From the NCBI RefSeq assembly GCF_900105175.1, contig NZ_LT629771.1, forward strand, positions 4,411,501-4,475,500: DNA of 64,000 nucleotides, read 5' to 3'. Positions within the stretch are counted from its first letter, which is position 1; every line of letters begins with the position of its first letter. The notes beneath the pieces were generated by a model. It was not told the DNA's origin and made no database searches. It saw only the letters and a program-made list of their open reading frames with translations. Shown here piece by piece: positions 54,074 to 63,083 of this stretch. The translations under genes were made by a program, and so were the position numbers. The DNA is from Jiangella sp. DSM 45060 (GTDB lineage: Bacteria > Actinomycetota > Actinomycetes > Jiangellales > Jiangellaceae).

Positions 54074-55239
54074 CGCGCTCGACGCTGCGGGCGCGGCTCA
54101 CCACCCTGTACGGCGGGTTGTTCGTGCTGGCCGGCGCGCTGGTGCTGGCGGTCACCTACCTGCTGGTGCGGCAGAGCCTGGACGCGGTCACCGACCCCGG
54201 CCGCGAGTCGTCCGACCTCGCCGCGCTGCGCGCGTCGGCGGCCGTGAGCGGCAACGTCGACGAGGTGGTCGCGCACGTGCAGGCGCAGCAGGACGCCCTG
54301 CAGGACGCCGCGCTCGACTCCCTGCTCACGCAGGGCGCGGTGGCGCTGCTGGCCGTCGGCGCCGTGGCCGCGGGCGCCGGCTGGCTGGTCGCCGGGCGGG
54401 CATTGCGCCCGCTCGACGCCATCACCCGCACGGCGCGCCGCATCGCCCGCGGCGGCGGCGCCCGCGGCCTGCACGAACGCATCGCGCTCCACGGCCCGGA
54501 CGACGAGGTGAAGCGGCTCGCCGACACCTTCGACGACATGCTCGAGCAGCTCGATCGCTCCTTCGACGGGCAGCGCCGGTTCGTGGCCAATGCGTCCCAC
54601 GAGCTGCGCACGCCGCTGGCCCTCAACCGCGCGCTGGTCGAGCTGGCCGTCACCCAGCCCGGCGCCGCCGACGAGACCCGGCGGCTGGGCACCGCGCTGC
54701 TGGCCGTCAACCAGCGGCACGAGCGGCTCATCGACGCCCTGCTGACCCTGGCCGACAGCGAGCACGCCGTCACCGATCGGTCGCCGGTCGCGCTCGCCGA
54801 CCTCGCCGCGCAGGTGGCCGAGCAGGTCGCCGTCGAGGCCGAGCGGGCCGGCGTGGCGGTGCGGCTCGGGCCGCTGCACCCCGCCGCGACCGCCGGTGAT
54901 CCCGTCCTGCTGGAGCGGCTCACGCAGAACCTGGTCGAGAACGCCGTGCGGCACAACGTCGCGGGCGGCTGGCTGGCGGTGTCGACGACCTCCGATTCGA
55001 GCACCGTCACGCTGGTCGTCGCGAACACCGGCCCGGCCGTCCCCGGCGACGAGGTCGAGGCGCTGTTCCAGCCGTTCCGCCGGCTCGGCGACCGCCGCGC
55101 GGGGCCCGACCGCGGCTTCGGCCTCGGCCTGTCGATCGTCCGTGCGGTGGCCCGCGCCCACGGCGGCGACGCGACCGCCACCGCCCGCCCCGGCGGCGGC
55201 CTGACGATCACCGTCACGCTGCCCGCCCGGCCGGGCTGA
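54070..55239 (+). CDS. Sensor histidine kinase
   Basis: 389 residues from GTG overlapping the regulator stop. Two membrane helices (about 12-34 and 91-113) flank a short outer loop of about 55 residues. A HAMP domain, the phospho-acceptor H177 in NASHELRTPL, and an ATPase domain with N-box NLVENAVRH and GFGLGLSIVRAV follow. The short sensor suggests detection of membrane or drug stress, as in BceS/VanS-like systems, in line with the linked efflux pump. Confidence 0.95.
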   Translation: MTRSTLRARLTTLYGGLFVLAGALVLAVTYLLVRQSLDAVTDPGRESSDLAALRASAAVSGNVDEVVAHVQAQQDALQDAALDSLLTQGAVALLAVGAVAAGAGWLVAGRALRPLDAITRTARRIARGGGARGLHERIALHGPDDEVKRLADTFDDMLEQLDRSFDGQRRFVANASHELRTPLALNRALVELAVTQPGAADETRRLGTALLAVNQRHERLIDALLTLADSEHAVTDRSPVALADLAAQVAEQVAVEAERAGVAVRLGPLHPAATAGDPVLLERLTQNLVENAVRHNVAGGWLAVSTTSDSSTVTLVVANTGPAVPGDEVEALFQPFRRLGDRRAGPDRGFGLGLSIVRAVARAHGGDATATARPGGGLTITVTLPARPG

Positions 55240-55260
55240 CGCCGCACTACGCTCGCGGTT

Positions 55261-55961
55261 ATGGCGCTGGCGTACGAAGCCCACGGCGACGGGCGGCCGC
55301 TGGTCGTGCTGCCCTGGTTCGGGCTCGATCGCAGCTCGGTGGCCGCGGCGTTCGAGCCGGTGTTCGCCGGCCGCCCCGGGTGGCGGCGGGTCGACGTCGA
55401 CCTCGCCGGCACCGGTGGATCCCCCGGCGGCGAGCCGGCCTCCGACGCGGTCCGGGCGGCGGTGATCTCGCTGCTGAGCTCCGGCGAGCTGGGCAACGGC
55501 CCCGTCGCGCTGGCCGGCTACTCCTACGGCGGCTACATCGCGGCCGGGGTTGCGCGGCGGGTGCCGGAGCGGGTCGCCGGGCTGCTGCTGGTCTGCTCGG
55601 GCGTGCATATCGCGCCGGCCGAGCGCACGCTGCTGCCGGCGCCGCCCGCACCGCCGCCCGACGGCTGGCTGGACGGCGTCCGCCCCGACCTCGCCGGCCA
55701 CCTCTCGTCGGCCGCTCGGGCACCGCACCGCGGCGGTCGCGAACCGGGTGTTCGCCGTCGTCGCGGCCGCACAGACGGGCGACCACCCGTTCCTCGACCG
55801 GCTCCGCCCGGCCGGCTACCGGCTGTCCGACGAGCACGCTCGAGCACTACCCGGCCGGCGCTTTCGCCGTCGTGCCCGAGGCCGGCCACTACCTGCCGTT
55901 CGAGCAGCCCGAGACGTTCGCCGAGCTGACCCGGCAGTGGCTGGCCCGCCTGACGACGTGA
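55261..55961 (+). pseudogene. Broken alpha/beta hydrolase
   Basis: An alpha/beta hydrolase is spread across all three frames. The first frame gives LVVLPWFGLDRSSV and the nucleophile elbow GYSYGG, then the frame shifts near 55715. The second frame reads LGHRTAAVANRVFAVVAAAQ through GYRLSDEH, and a second break near 55838 enters the third frame, LEHYPAGAFAVVPEAGHYLPFEQP. The segment that should hold the acid residue (usually before the HYP stretch) is missing, so the second break is a deletion, not a simple base error. The product is unlikely to be active unless the sequence has errors. Confidence 0.75.
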
Positions 55962-56675
55962 TCAGGACCGCCCGGCGAGGCGGTCCAGCCACTGCTCCAG
56001 CAGCGCCCGCTCGGCGCCGGTGAGCGAGTCCGCACCGGCGGCGTCGGTGTGCAGCGCCTCGCGCAGCGCGACCGCCCGGCCGACCAGCGGCGACACCCCC
56101 GCGTCGGCGGGAACAGCGTCGGTGACCACGGTGCGCAGCACGGAGTCGCGGGCGAGCTCGGACAGCGAGTGGTCGCGCTCGGCCTCCGGCGTCGCGATCA
56201 GCGACAGCACCACCCCGACGCCGGTCGCGTGCATGAGCCGGGCCGCCGGCTCGACGCTCATGGTGAGGCGTCCGGCCGCGGCGACCCGGCCGAGCAGCCG
56301 GTGCAGGATGGCCGCGGCGTCGCGCCCCGCAGCCGACCCGCCGGCCCGGCCGTTGCCGTACATCAGCACGTAGAACGCCGGCCGGGACAGCCCGAACTCG
56401 ACGTGGAGGTCCCAGCCGCGGCGCAGGTCGGCCACCGGATCGTCGGTCTCGCCCATGGCCCGCTTGTCGCGCAGGTATTCCTCGAAGCCGTACGCCGCGA
56501 CCGCGTCGAGCAGCCCGTTCATGTCGCCGAACAGCCGGTACAGCGTGGGCGCCTGCACACCGGCCGCGGCGCTGACGGCGCGCGTCGACACGGCGTCGCG
56601 GCCCTCGCGCTCGAGCAGGCCGGCGGCCGCGCGCAGGATGCGGCCCCGGGTGTCCGTCGCCTCCTCCGTCGTCAT
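55962..56675 (-). CDS. TetR family transcriptional regulator
   Basis: 237 residues. Helix-turn-helix at RILRAAAGLLEREGRDAVSTRAVSAAAGVQAPTLYRLFGDMNGLL (about 11-55). TATCGT lies 7 nt before the ATG, so it may be leaderless. It is divergent from an aldo/keto reductase with a nested palindrome between them, so that gene is its probable target. It lies just downstream of the broken hydrolase on the other strand. Confidence 0.93.
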   Translation of the reverse strand: MTTEEATDTRGRILRAAAGLLEREGRDAVSTRAVSAAAGVQAPTLYRLFGDMNGLLDAVAAYGFEEYLRDKRAMGETDDPVADLRRGWDLHVEFGLSRPAFYVLMYGNGRAGGSAAGRDAAAILHRLLGRVAAAGRLTMSVEPAARLMHATGVGVVLSLIATPEAERDHSLSELARDSVLRTVVTDAVPADAGVSPLVGRAVALREALHTDAAGADSLTGAERALLEQWLDRLAGRS

Positions 56676-56684
56676 GGAATCAAC

Positions 56685-56741
56685 GATAACCGACTTGCGT
56701 TAGCATCGCTATCAGATCACTGCTAACGTCAAAGTGTTATC
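56685..56741. promoter_or_regulatory. Nested palindromic operator of the TetR/aldo-keto reductase pair
   Basis: GTTAGC (56699-56704) with GCTAAC (56722-56727), and GATAAC (56685-56690) with GTTATC (56736-56741), are inverted repeats that share exactly the same centre, 56713. They lie between the two start codons and overlap the TetR -10 box. Confidence 0.6.
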
Positions 56742-56765
56742 AGTGGAAGCCTCGAAGGAGCCGTC

Positions 56766-57761
56766 ATGCGCACCACCACCCTCGGCAGCACCGGACCCGC
56801 CGTCTCCGCCCTCGGCCTGGGCCTCATGGGCATGTCCGACCTCTACGGCCCGGCCGACCGCGACGAGTCGATCGCCACCGTCCACGCCGCCCTCGACGCC
56901 GGCGTCACCCTGCTCGACACCGGCGACTTCTACGGCATGGGCGCCAACGAACTGCTGCTGCGCGACGCCCTGCGCGGCCGCGACCGCGACGACGTCGTCG
57001 TCAGCGTGAAGTTCGGCGGCCTGCGCGGGCCGGACGGCGCCTGGCTGGGCTACGACACCCGGCCGGTCGCGGTGAAGAACTTCGCCGCCTACAGCCTGCG
57101 CCGCCTCGGCACCGACCACATCGACGTCTACCGCCCGGCCCGGCTGGACCCGGCGGTGCCGATCGAGGAGACCGTCGGCGCCATCGCCGAGCTGATCCAG
57201 GCCGGTTACGTCCGCCACGTCGGGCTGTCCGAGGTGGGCGCCGAGACGCTGCGCCGCGCCGCCGCCGTCCACCCGATCGCCGACCTGCAGATCGAGTACT
57301 CGCTGCTCTCCCGCGGCATCGAGGCCGAGGTGCTGCCCACCGCCCGCGAGCTCGGCATCGGCGTGACGGCGTACGGCGTGCTCTCGCGCGGGCTGCTCAG
57401 CGGGCACTGGCGCCCGGACCGCGAACTGCCCGCCGGCGACTTCCGCGCCACCGGCCCGCGGTTCCAGGCGGGCAACCTCGAGCACAACCTCGCGCTGGTC
57501 GAGGCGCTGCGCGGCGTCGCGGAGCAGAAGGGCGCGACGGTCGCGCAGGTCGCCATCGCCTGGGTCGCCGCCCAGGGCTCCGACATCGTGCCGCTGGTCG
57601 GCGCCCGCACCCGCGCCCGGCTGACGGAGTCGCTCGGCGCCACCGGCCTGACGCTCGACGCCGACGACCTCGCCCGCATCGAGCGGGCCGTGCCGGCCGG
57701 CGCGGCCGCCGGCAACCGGTACGCCGACTACGCCTACGCCCACCTCGACAGCGAGCGCTGA
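56766..57761 (+). CDS. Aldo/keto reductase
   Basis: 331 residues, NADPH-dependent. DTGDFYGMGANE supplies Asp and Tyr, VSVKFGG the Lys. The usual His is replaced by a VYRPARLDP segment, as in the AKR subgroup related to plant and fungal auxin-induced proteins. GAAGGAG precedes the ATG. Not closely similar to the reductase at 33525. A hairpin follows the stop. Confidence 0.93.
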   Translation: MRTTTLGSTGPAVSALGLGLMGMSDLYGPADRDESIATVHAALDAGVTLLDTGDFYGMGANELLLRDALRGRDRDDVVVSVKFGGLRGPDGAWLGYDTRPVAVKNFAAYSLRRLGTDHIDVYRPARLDPAVPIEETVGAIAELIQAGYVRHVGLSEVGAETLRRAAAVHPIADLQIEYSLLSRGIEAEVLPTARELGIGVTAYGVLSRGLLSGHWRPDRELPAGDFRATGPRFQAGNLEHNLALVEALRGVAEQKGATVAQVAIAWVAAQGSDIVPLVGARTRARLTESLGATGLTLDADDLARIERAVPAGAAAGNRYADYAYAHLDSER

Positions 57762-57766
57762 CGGCA

Positions 57767-57792
57767 CGGCCGGGTGATCATTCACCCGGCCG
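57767..57792. terminator. Terminator hairpin
   Basis: CGGCCGGGTGA and TCACCCGGCCG form a perfect 11-bp stem with a TCAT tetraloop after the aldo/keto reductase stop. Confidence 0.65.
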
Positions 57793-57841
57793 CCCGGCGG
57801 CGTTCATCGCGGCGCCGTCCGGGTCTGGCTAGCTGTCGGTG

Positions 57842-59314
57842 ATGTCCGCCGTCGCGCCGTCCGGGTCGCCGCGGGCCACGCTGGTGGCCGGTGCGGCGGC
57901 GTCGGCGACGGTCGTGGTGGCGGTCACGCTGGCCGGCCCGATCCCGGGCGTCGTCCTGCCGGACGGGCCGCTCGGGCTGTGGCGCGCCGCCGGCGACGGG
58001 CGGCCGGCGTGGGCGCTGCTGGCGGTAGCCGCCATCGCGACGCTGTCGCTGCTGTTCGTCCGGCTGTACCTGCTGGCCCGCGACTGTCTCGTCGACGTGC
58101 GGTTCGTCGCGCGGGCGGCGGCCGCGTGGACGGCGCCGGTGCTGCTGGCGCAGCCGATCCTCAGCCTGGACGCGTACTCCTACGTCGCGCAGGGCCGGCT
58201 GCTCGACCTGGGCATCGACCCGTACACGACCGGCCCGATCGTGTTCGGTGCCGGCCCGCTGCTGGACCCGGTCGCGCCGGTCTGGCGGATGACGCCGGCG
58301 CCGTACGGGCCGCTGTCGCTGACGCTGCTGGGCTGGTCCGCCGACGTCACCGGCGCGCGGCACGTGCCGTTCGTGCTGTTGCTGCGGGTGCTGGCGATCG
58401 TGGCGGTCGTCGTCGCGACGGTGGCCGCGGCGCGGCTGGCCCGGCCGGGCGCGCGGGCCGCCGCCGTCGCGCTGGTGGCGGCGAACCCGGTGGTGGTGCT
58501 GCACCTCATCGGCGGCGTGCACCTGGACGTGCTGGTCGGGGCGCTGGCGCCGGCCGTACTGCTGGCGGTGCGCAAGCGCTGGTGGTGGCTGGCGGCGCTG
58601 GCCGCGGCGGGCGCGTTCGCGCTCAAGCTGCCCGGGCTGGTCCTGGTCGGCTACGTGCTGTGGGTGCGGTTCCGGCGGCCCGAGCGGCGCTGGGCCGGAA
58701 CGGCCGCGGTGCTGACGGTGACGGCGGCGGTGACGCTGGGCGCAGCGGCCGTGGTCCCGGACGGCTGGGGGTGGATCGCGGCGCTGGACACCCCGGGCCG
58801 CGTGGAGCTGCTGTACACGGTCCCGGCGGCGGTCGCCGGCGTCGCGTACGGACTGACGATGGGTGGCGTCGGCTTCGGCGCGCTGCTGGACGGGTCGCGG
58901 GTGCTGTGCGCGGCCGCGGGCGCGGCGCTGATCGGCTGGCTGGTCGTCCGTGCCGGTCATCCGTCGACGCCGGTGCGCCGGGCCGGAGCGCTGGCCGGCG
59001 GCGCGCTCGTGGTGCTGGCGCTGGCCGCCCCCGTCGTCCACGCCTGGTACCTGGCGTGGGCGCTGCCGCTGCTCGCGGCCGGCGCCGGGGTCGTCGGGCA
59101 GCGATGGCTGATCGGGCTGAGCGTCGCGTTGTGCTTCTCCGCGCTGCCCGACCCGCTGACCCGCTGGCACCACGGTCTGCTGCCGGTGACGCTGCTGCTC
59201 CTGGCGGCGACGCTGGCGCTGACGTTCTGGTGGCTGGCCGACGCGCGCCGGCGCCCGCCCGGTGAGCGGGCGGACGCCGGTGCGGCCGATCTGACGGTCA
59301 GCGGCGCGGCTTGA
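57842..59314 (+). CDS. Polyprenol-phosphomannose-dependent alpha-1,6-mannosyltransferase (MptB-like)
   Basis: 490 residues, about 11-13 membrane helices. The first outer loop carries LSLDAYSYVAQGRLLDLGIDPY with D110, the acidic motif of GT-C enzymes in the MptA/MptB family. In Mycobacterium and Corynebacterium these build the mannan backbone of lipoglycans. A GTG three bases upstream (57839) is an alternative start. The 3' end overlaps the convergent M28 gene by 17 bp. Confidence 0.82.
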   Translation: MSAVAPSGSPRATLVAGAAASATVVVAVTLAGPIPGVVLPDGPLGLWRAAGDGRPAWALLAVAAIATLSLLFVRLYLLARDCLVDVRFVARAAAAWTAPVLLAQPILSLDAYSYVAQGRLLDLGIDPYTTGPIVFGAGPLLDPVAPVWRMTPAPYGPLSLTLLGWSADVTGARHVPFVLLLRVLAIVAVVVATVAAARLARPGARAAAVALVAANPVVVLHLIGGVHLDVLVGALAPAVLLAVRKRWWWLAALAAAGAFALKLPGLVLVGYVLWVRFRRPERRWAGTAAVLTVTAAVTLGAAAVVPDGWGWIAALDTPGRVELLYTVPAAVAGVAYGLTMGGVGFGALLDGSRVLCAAAGAALIGWLVVRAGHPSTPVRRAGALAGGALVVLALAAPVVHAWYLAWALPLLAAGAGVVGQRWLIGLSVALCFSALPDPLTRWHHGLLPVTLLLLAATLALTFWWLADARRRPPGERADAGAADLTVSGAA

Positions 59315-60851
59315 CGCCGTTGACGGTCGAGGTGTCGTACGCGAAGGTCAGCACGGCCGAGCCGATGACGTCCGCGTTGATGTCGAGCGCCTCGGTGTTG
59401 ACGTTGCCGACGAGGTCGTACTCGGCGCTCAGCGCGTCGTAGATCGCGTCGTCCTGGCCGTCGCCGGTGAGGTTGTCGCAGAACGAGTGGTAGCACGGGT
59501 CGTACGGCACGTCCGCCAGCCCGCCGTACAGCTCCGCCTGCTCCTCGGACTTCGCGCCCTCGGCGCCGGTGAACAGGCCGCCGGCCGGGATGTCCGCCGC
59601 GATGAACGCGCCGTAGTCCGAGCGCCCGGAGAACTCGCTGTCGTTGAACGGCTGGTTCCGGCGGGTGTAGATCTTCTCGAACACGTCCTCGATCTGCGCC
59701 GAGCCCTCCGGGATGAAGCCCTCGGGAGCGGTGCCGCCGGAGTTGTCGCCGTCGTAGATGCCGAACATGTAGTTGGGCGAGGCGACCATGTCGAAGTTCA
59801 GGTAGAGCGCGATCTTGTCCCGCTCTTCCTGCGTGAGGTCCGGCACGTAGAAGTTCGAGCCGAGCAGGCCCGACTCCTCGGCGCCCCACCAGGCGAAGCG
59901 GACCTGGTTCTTGAGGTTCTGCCGGTTGATCTGGATCGCGGTCTCCAGCAGCGCCGCACTGCCGCTGCCGTTGTCGTTGATGCCCGCGCCGTCGTGGACG
60001 CTGTCGAGGTGCGCGCCGGCCATGACGACGTTGTCCGGGTTGCCCTTGCGGGTCTCGGCCAGCACGTTGTACGTCGTGCGGGTGTCGGCGGTGAAGTCGA
60101 CCTCGACCCGGACGGTGGCGCCCGGCGTCTCGGCCAGGCTGGCGCCGGCGTCGAACGTCGCGAACACCGCCGGGATGGCGAGGCCGGTGGCGTCGCCGAT
60201 CATGCCGACCAGCCCGGTGCGGCCGACCTGGCCCTCGTTCATCACGACCACGCCGGCCGCGCCGGCCGCCTGCGCGTTGAGCACCTTGACGGTGAAGCCG
60301 CAGGTGCCGCGCTGGACCAGCGCGATGCTGCCCGGCGCCATGCCGGCGAAGTCGGCGGCCTCGCAGCCGCTGGTCGACGTGTTGTCCGGCAGGCCCGGGG
60401 CGTCGAGGCGGACGTCGGCGGGGAACAGCGCGCCGGTGGCCTCGCCCTGCGGGGAGCCGGTGTCGAAGTCGTTGCGGATGAACTCGCTACCCTCTTCGTA
60501 GGTGCGCGGGTCCGGGCTGATCCGCTCCAGCTCGGAGCGCTCGTCGAAGAACTCGAACTCGAACTCCTGGACCTCCGGCGTGTAGCCGGCCGCCTCCAGC
60601 TGCTCGACGACGTAGTCGACGGAGGCCGCGTAGCCCGGGAGCCCCGAGGCGCGGTTGCCGCCGTTGTCGTCGCTGATCTCCTGCAACGCCTCGAGGTGAC
60701 CCATGACCGCCTCGAGCGTGATGAGCTTGTTCATCTGCCGGATCGCGACGTTGTCGCTCGCCGCCTGAGCGGGTGCGGCGAGCAGACACGTCGCGGCGAG
60801 CACGCCGGCACTCGCCACGGCGGCCACGCGCCTGGTCGGTCGTCTCGTCAT
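59298..60851 (-). CDS. Secreted M28 zinc aminopeptidase with PA domain
   Basis: 517 residues. The signal peptide ends at APAQA-A (30-31). A PA domain is inserted at about 135-235 (GSIALVQRGTCGFTVKV). The M28 core has zinc ligands H281, D293, E326 region (WGAEESG), D354 and a late His in PCYHSFCD. It resembles Streptomyces secreted leucine aminopeptidase. AGGAGG lies before the ATG. Together with the M14 and S1-type proteases this suggests strong extracellular peptide use. Confidence 0.93.
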   Translation of the reverse strand: MTRRPTRRVAAVASAGVLAATCLLAAPAQAASDNVAIRQMNKLITLEAVMGHLEALQEISDDNGGNRASGLPGYAASVDYVVEQLEAAGYTPEVQEFEFEFFDERSELERISPDPRTYEEGSEFIRNDFDTGSPQGEATGALFPADVRLDAPGLPDNTSTSGCEAADFAGMAPGSIALVQRGTCGFTVKVLNAQAAGAAGVVVMNEGQVGRTGLVGMIGDATGLAIPAVFATFDAGASLAETPGATVRVEVDFTADTRTTYNVLAETRKGNPDNVVMAGAHLDSVHDGAGINDNGSGSAALLETAIQINRQNLKNQVRFAWWGAEESGLLGSNFYVPDLTQEERDKIALYLNFDMVASPNYMFGIYDGDNSGGTAPEGFIPEGSAQIEDVFEKIYTRRNQPFNDSEFSGRSDYGAFIAADIPAGGLFTGAEGAKSEEQAELYGGLADVPYDPCYHSFCDNLTGDGQDDAIYDALSAEYDLVGNVNTEALDINADVIGSAVLTFAYDTSTVNGVKPRR

Positions 60852-61095
60852 CGGGCAACCTCCTGCACAGGTTCCTGGATGCCGGCCTGCGGACCGGAAA
60901 ATGATGACCGTGACACTAGACGGCCCCGCGTCCTGACAGAAGACCTCGGCGGTGTCGGGTTTGTGACGGTCGGCCGGGGCCTCGGCGGGCCGCGCCGCGC
61001 GGCCGCCGCCCACGTAGGCTGGGCTGCGCGGTGCCGTGCGTGGCGCGTCCGGAGCGGGCGCGCGGCCGCCGGGCGAGAGGAGTGACGCGCACCCG

Positions 61096-62013
61096 ATGAC
61101 CAGCGTCGCCACCGGGTTCGCCGTCATCGTCTCGATCATCGCCGTGGGTTACGTGCTGGGCCGCACCGAGCTGCTCGGCCCGGCCGGTCCGACCGTCCTC
61201 ACCCGGCTGGCGTTCTGGGTGGCCAGCCCCGCCCTCATGTTCCACACCGTCGCCGAGGCCGACCTCGGTGTCATCGTGGCGACGCCGCTCATCGCGACCA
61301 CCGGCAGCGTCGTCGTCGTGCTGACGGTGTTCGCGCTGGTGGGCTGGTGGCGGCGGTGGGGCGTCTCGTACACCACGCTGGGGGTGCTGTGCTCGGGGCT
61401 GGTGAACGCGGGCAACCTCGGCCTGCCGATCGCCGCCTACGTCCTCGGCGACGCGTCGCTGGTGGCGCCGATCCTGCTGATGCAGAACATCGTCATCGTG
61501 CCGGTCGCGTTGACCGTCCTCGACCTCGCCGGCCGGGGCGCGTCGATGCCGGTGTGGCAGCGGTTCCTGACGCCGCTGCAGAGTCCCATCACCGTCGCGT
61601 CGCTCGCCGGTGTCGTGATCGCCGCCTCCGGCGTGACCGTGCCGCCGCCACTGATGGAGCCGTTCGTGCTCGTCGGGGCGATCTCGATTCCGGCGGTACT
61701 GATGGTGTTCGGCATCTCGCTGCGAGGAAGCAGCCGACCCGGCCGGGGCCCGGACCGCGGGCCGCTGGCGCTCGCCGTCGGGCTGAAGACGCTCGTGCAT
61801 CCGGCGGTGGCGTACCTGATCGGTCTGGCGCTCGGCCTCTCGTCCGCCGAGCTGCTCGCCGTGGTGGTGTTGTCGGCGCTGCCGACCGCGCAGAACGCGT
61901 TGACGTTCGCGTTTCGGTACGGGCAGGCGCAGGTGCTGGTGCGGGAGGCCATTCTCCTGACGACGGGGTTGTCGTTGCCCGTGCTGGTGGTCGTGGCCGC
62001 GCTGCTCAAGTAG
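61096..62013 (+). CDS. AEC family transporter (auxin efflux carrier fold)
   Basis: 305 residues from ATG at 61096, about ten membrane helices. LCSGLVNAGNLGLPIAAYVLGD holds the conserved crossing motif of the family, and SALPTAQNALTFAFRYG is the second. Family members move organic acids such as malonate or auxin. A GAGAGGAG lies about 14 nt upstream. Substrate cannot be assigned from context. Confidence 0.92.
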   Translation: MTSVATGFAVIVSIIAVGYVLGRTELLGPAGPTVLTRLAFWVASPALMFHTVAEADLGVIVATPLIATTGSVVVVLTVFALVGWWRRWGVSYTTLGVLCSGLVNAGNLGLPIAAYVLGDASLVAPILLMQNIVIVPVALTVLDLAGRGASMPVWQRFLTPLQSPITVASLAGVVIAASGVTVPPPLMEPFVLVGAISIPAVLMVFGISLRGSSRPGRGPDRGPLALAVGLKTLVHPAVAYLIGLALGLSSAELLAVVVLSALPTAQNALTFAFRYGQAQVLVREAILLTTGLSLPVLVVVAALLK

Positions 62014-62021
62014 GTCGTTGC

Positions 62022-63083
62022 CTACACCGCTGTGTCGAGGGTCAGCTGCACCGCGGCGTCGGCGGGCTGCAGCCCGGTGACCGTGATGCCGGCCTTCTCG
62101 ACCCGCACGCCGCCGGCCGGCAGCAGCGACCGCGCCGTCGTCGCCAGCTGCCGCGCATCGGCGGTGGGTTCGGGCAGGCGGGTGCGGCCGCGGTGCTCGA
62201 GGCGGTTGGCGTACTTCAGTGCGACGCTGACGACGGTGCAGGTGAAGCCGCCGTCGTGCAGGCGCCCGGCCAGCTCTCCCGTCAGGGTGTCGACGTCGAC
62301 GCCGCTGCCGCGCGGGACGACCCGCTGCACGCTGTAGGAGCGCCGGGGGCGTTCGGGCCGCACGGTGGCGTCGTCGGTTCCGGTGGCGATGGCGGCGAGC
62401 CGGCGGGCCATCTGCGTTCCGGCGATGTCGCGCAGGTGGTCGGGGTGCACGACGGCGATGTCGGCGACGGTGCGGATGTTGTGCTGGCGCAGCCGTTCCC
62501 GGGTGACGTCGCCGACGCCCCACAGTTCCTCGATGAGCAGGGCGGGGCGCAGGTAGCGTTCCTCGGCCGGCTGGATGACGCGCAGGCCGCGTGGTTTCAC
62601 CGACCGGGACGCGAGCTTGGCCATCAGTTTCGTCCGCCCGGCGCCGACCGTCACCGGCAGGCCGACCTCCTGCCAGACGGCACGCTGGACGGTGGCGGCC
62701 AGCTGGCCGGCCGTCGCCCAGGGGGTGGTGCGGGTGTCGAGGAACGCCTCTTCCATGGAGCCGGGCTCGACCCGTGCGGCGAACCGTCCGAACACGGCGA
62801 ACAGCGCCGTGCTGGCGGCGGCGTAGGCGTCGGAGCGCAGCGGCACGAGCCGCAGCCGCGGGCACACGGCCACCGCCTCGGCGACGGCCATGCCGGCGTG
62901 GACGCCCCACTCGCGCGCTTCGTAGCTGGCGCACGCGATGACGACGTCGCCCGCGGCCATCGGAATGCCCCTCAGTGCGGGGTCGTCGCGCTGCTCGACC
63001 GCCGCGAAGAACGCGTCGACGTCGACGTGCAGCAGCGGTCCGCCCGGAAGCGCCCGGGCGAACTGGTCTTCCCCGCTCGGCAA
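62022..63083 (-). CDS. Y-family DNA polymerase (Pol IV-like), altered motif
   Basis: 353 residues from TTG at 63083, the only start available after an in-frame stop. HVDVDAFFAAVEQRDDP holds the first metal-binding Asp residues (D21, D23). The second motif, normally SxDEA(Y/F)LD, reads SMEEAFLD (109-116), with Glu (E111) where the catalytic Asp is expected. Lesion-bypass fingers and thumb regions follow (KLMAKLASRSVKPRGL, ELWGVGDVTRERL). It likely acts in translesion synthesis with lower or altered activity, or as a structural paralogue. Confidence 0.88.
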   Translation of the reverse strand: MPSGEDQFARALPGGPLLHVDVDAFFAAVEQRDDPALRGIPMAAGDVVIACASYEAREWGVHAGMAVAEAVAVCPRLRLVPLRSDAYAAASTALFAVFGRFAARVEPGSMEEAFLDTRTTPWATAGQLAATVQRAVWQEVGLPVTVGAGRTKLMAKLASRSVKPRGLRVIQPAEERYLRPALLIEELWGVGDVTRERLRQHNIRTVADIAVVHPDHLRDIAGTQMARRLAAIATGTDDATVRPERPRRSYSVQRVVPRGSGVDVDTLTGELAGRLHDGGFTCTVVSVALKYANRLEHRGRTRLPEPTADARQLATTARSLLPAGGVRVEKAGITVTGLQPADAAVQLTLDTAV

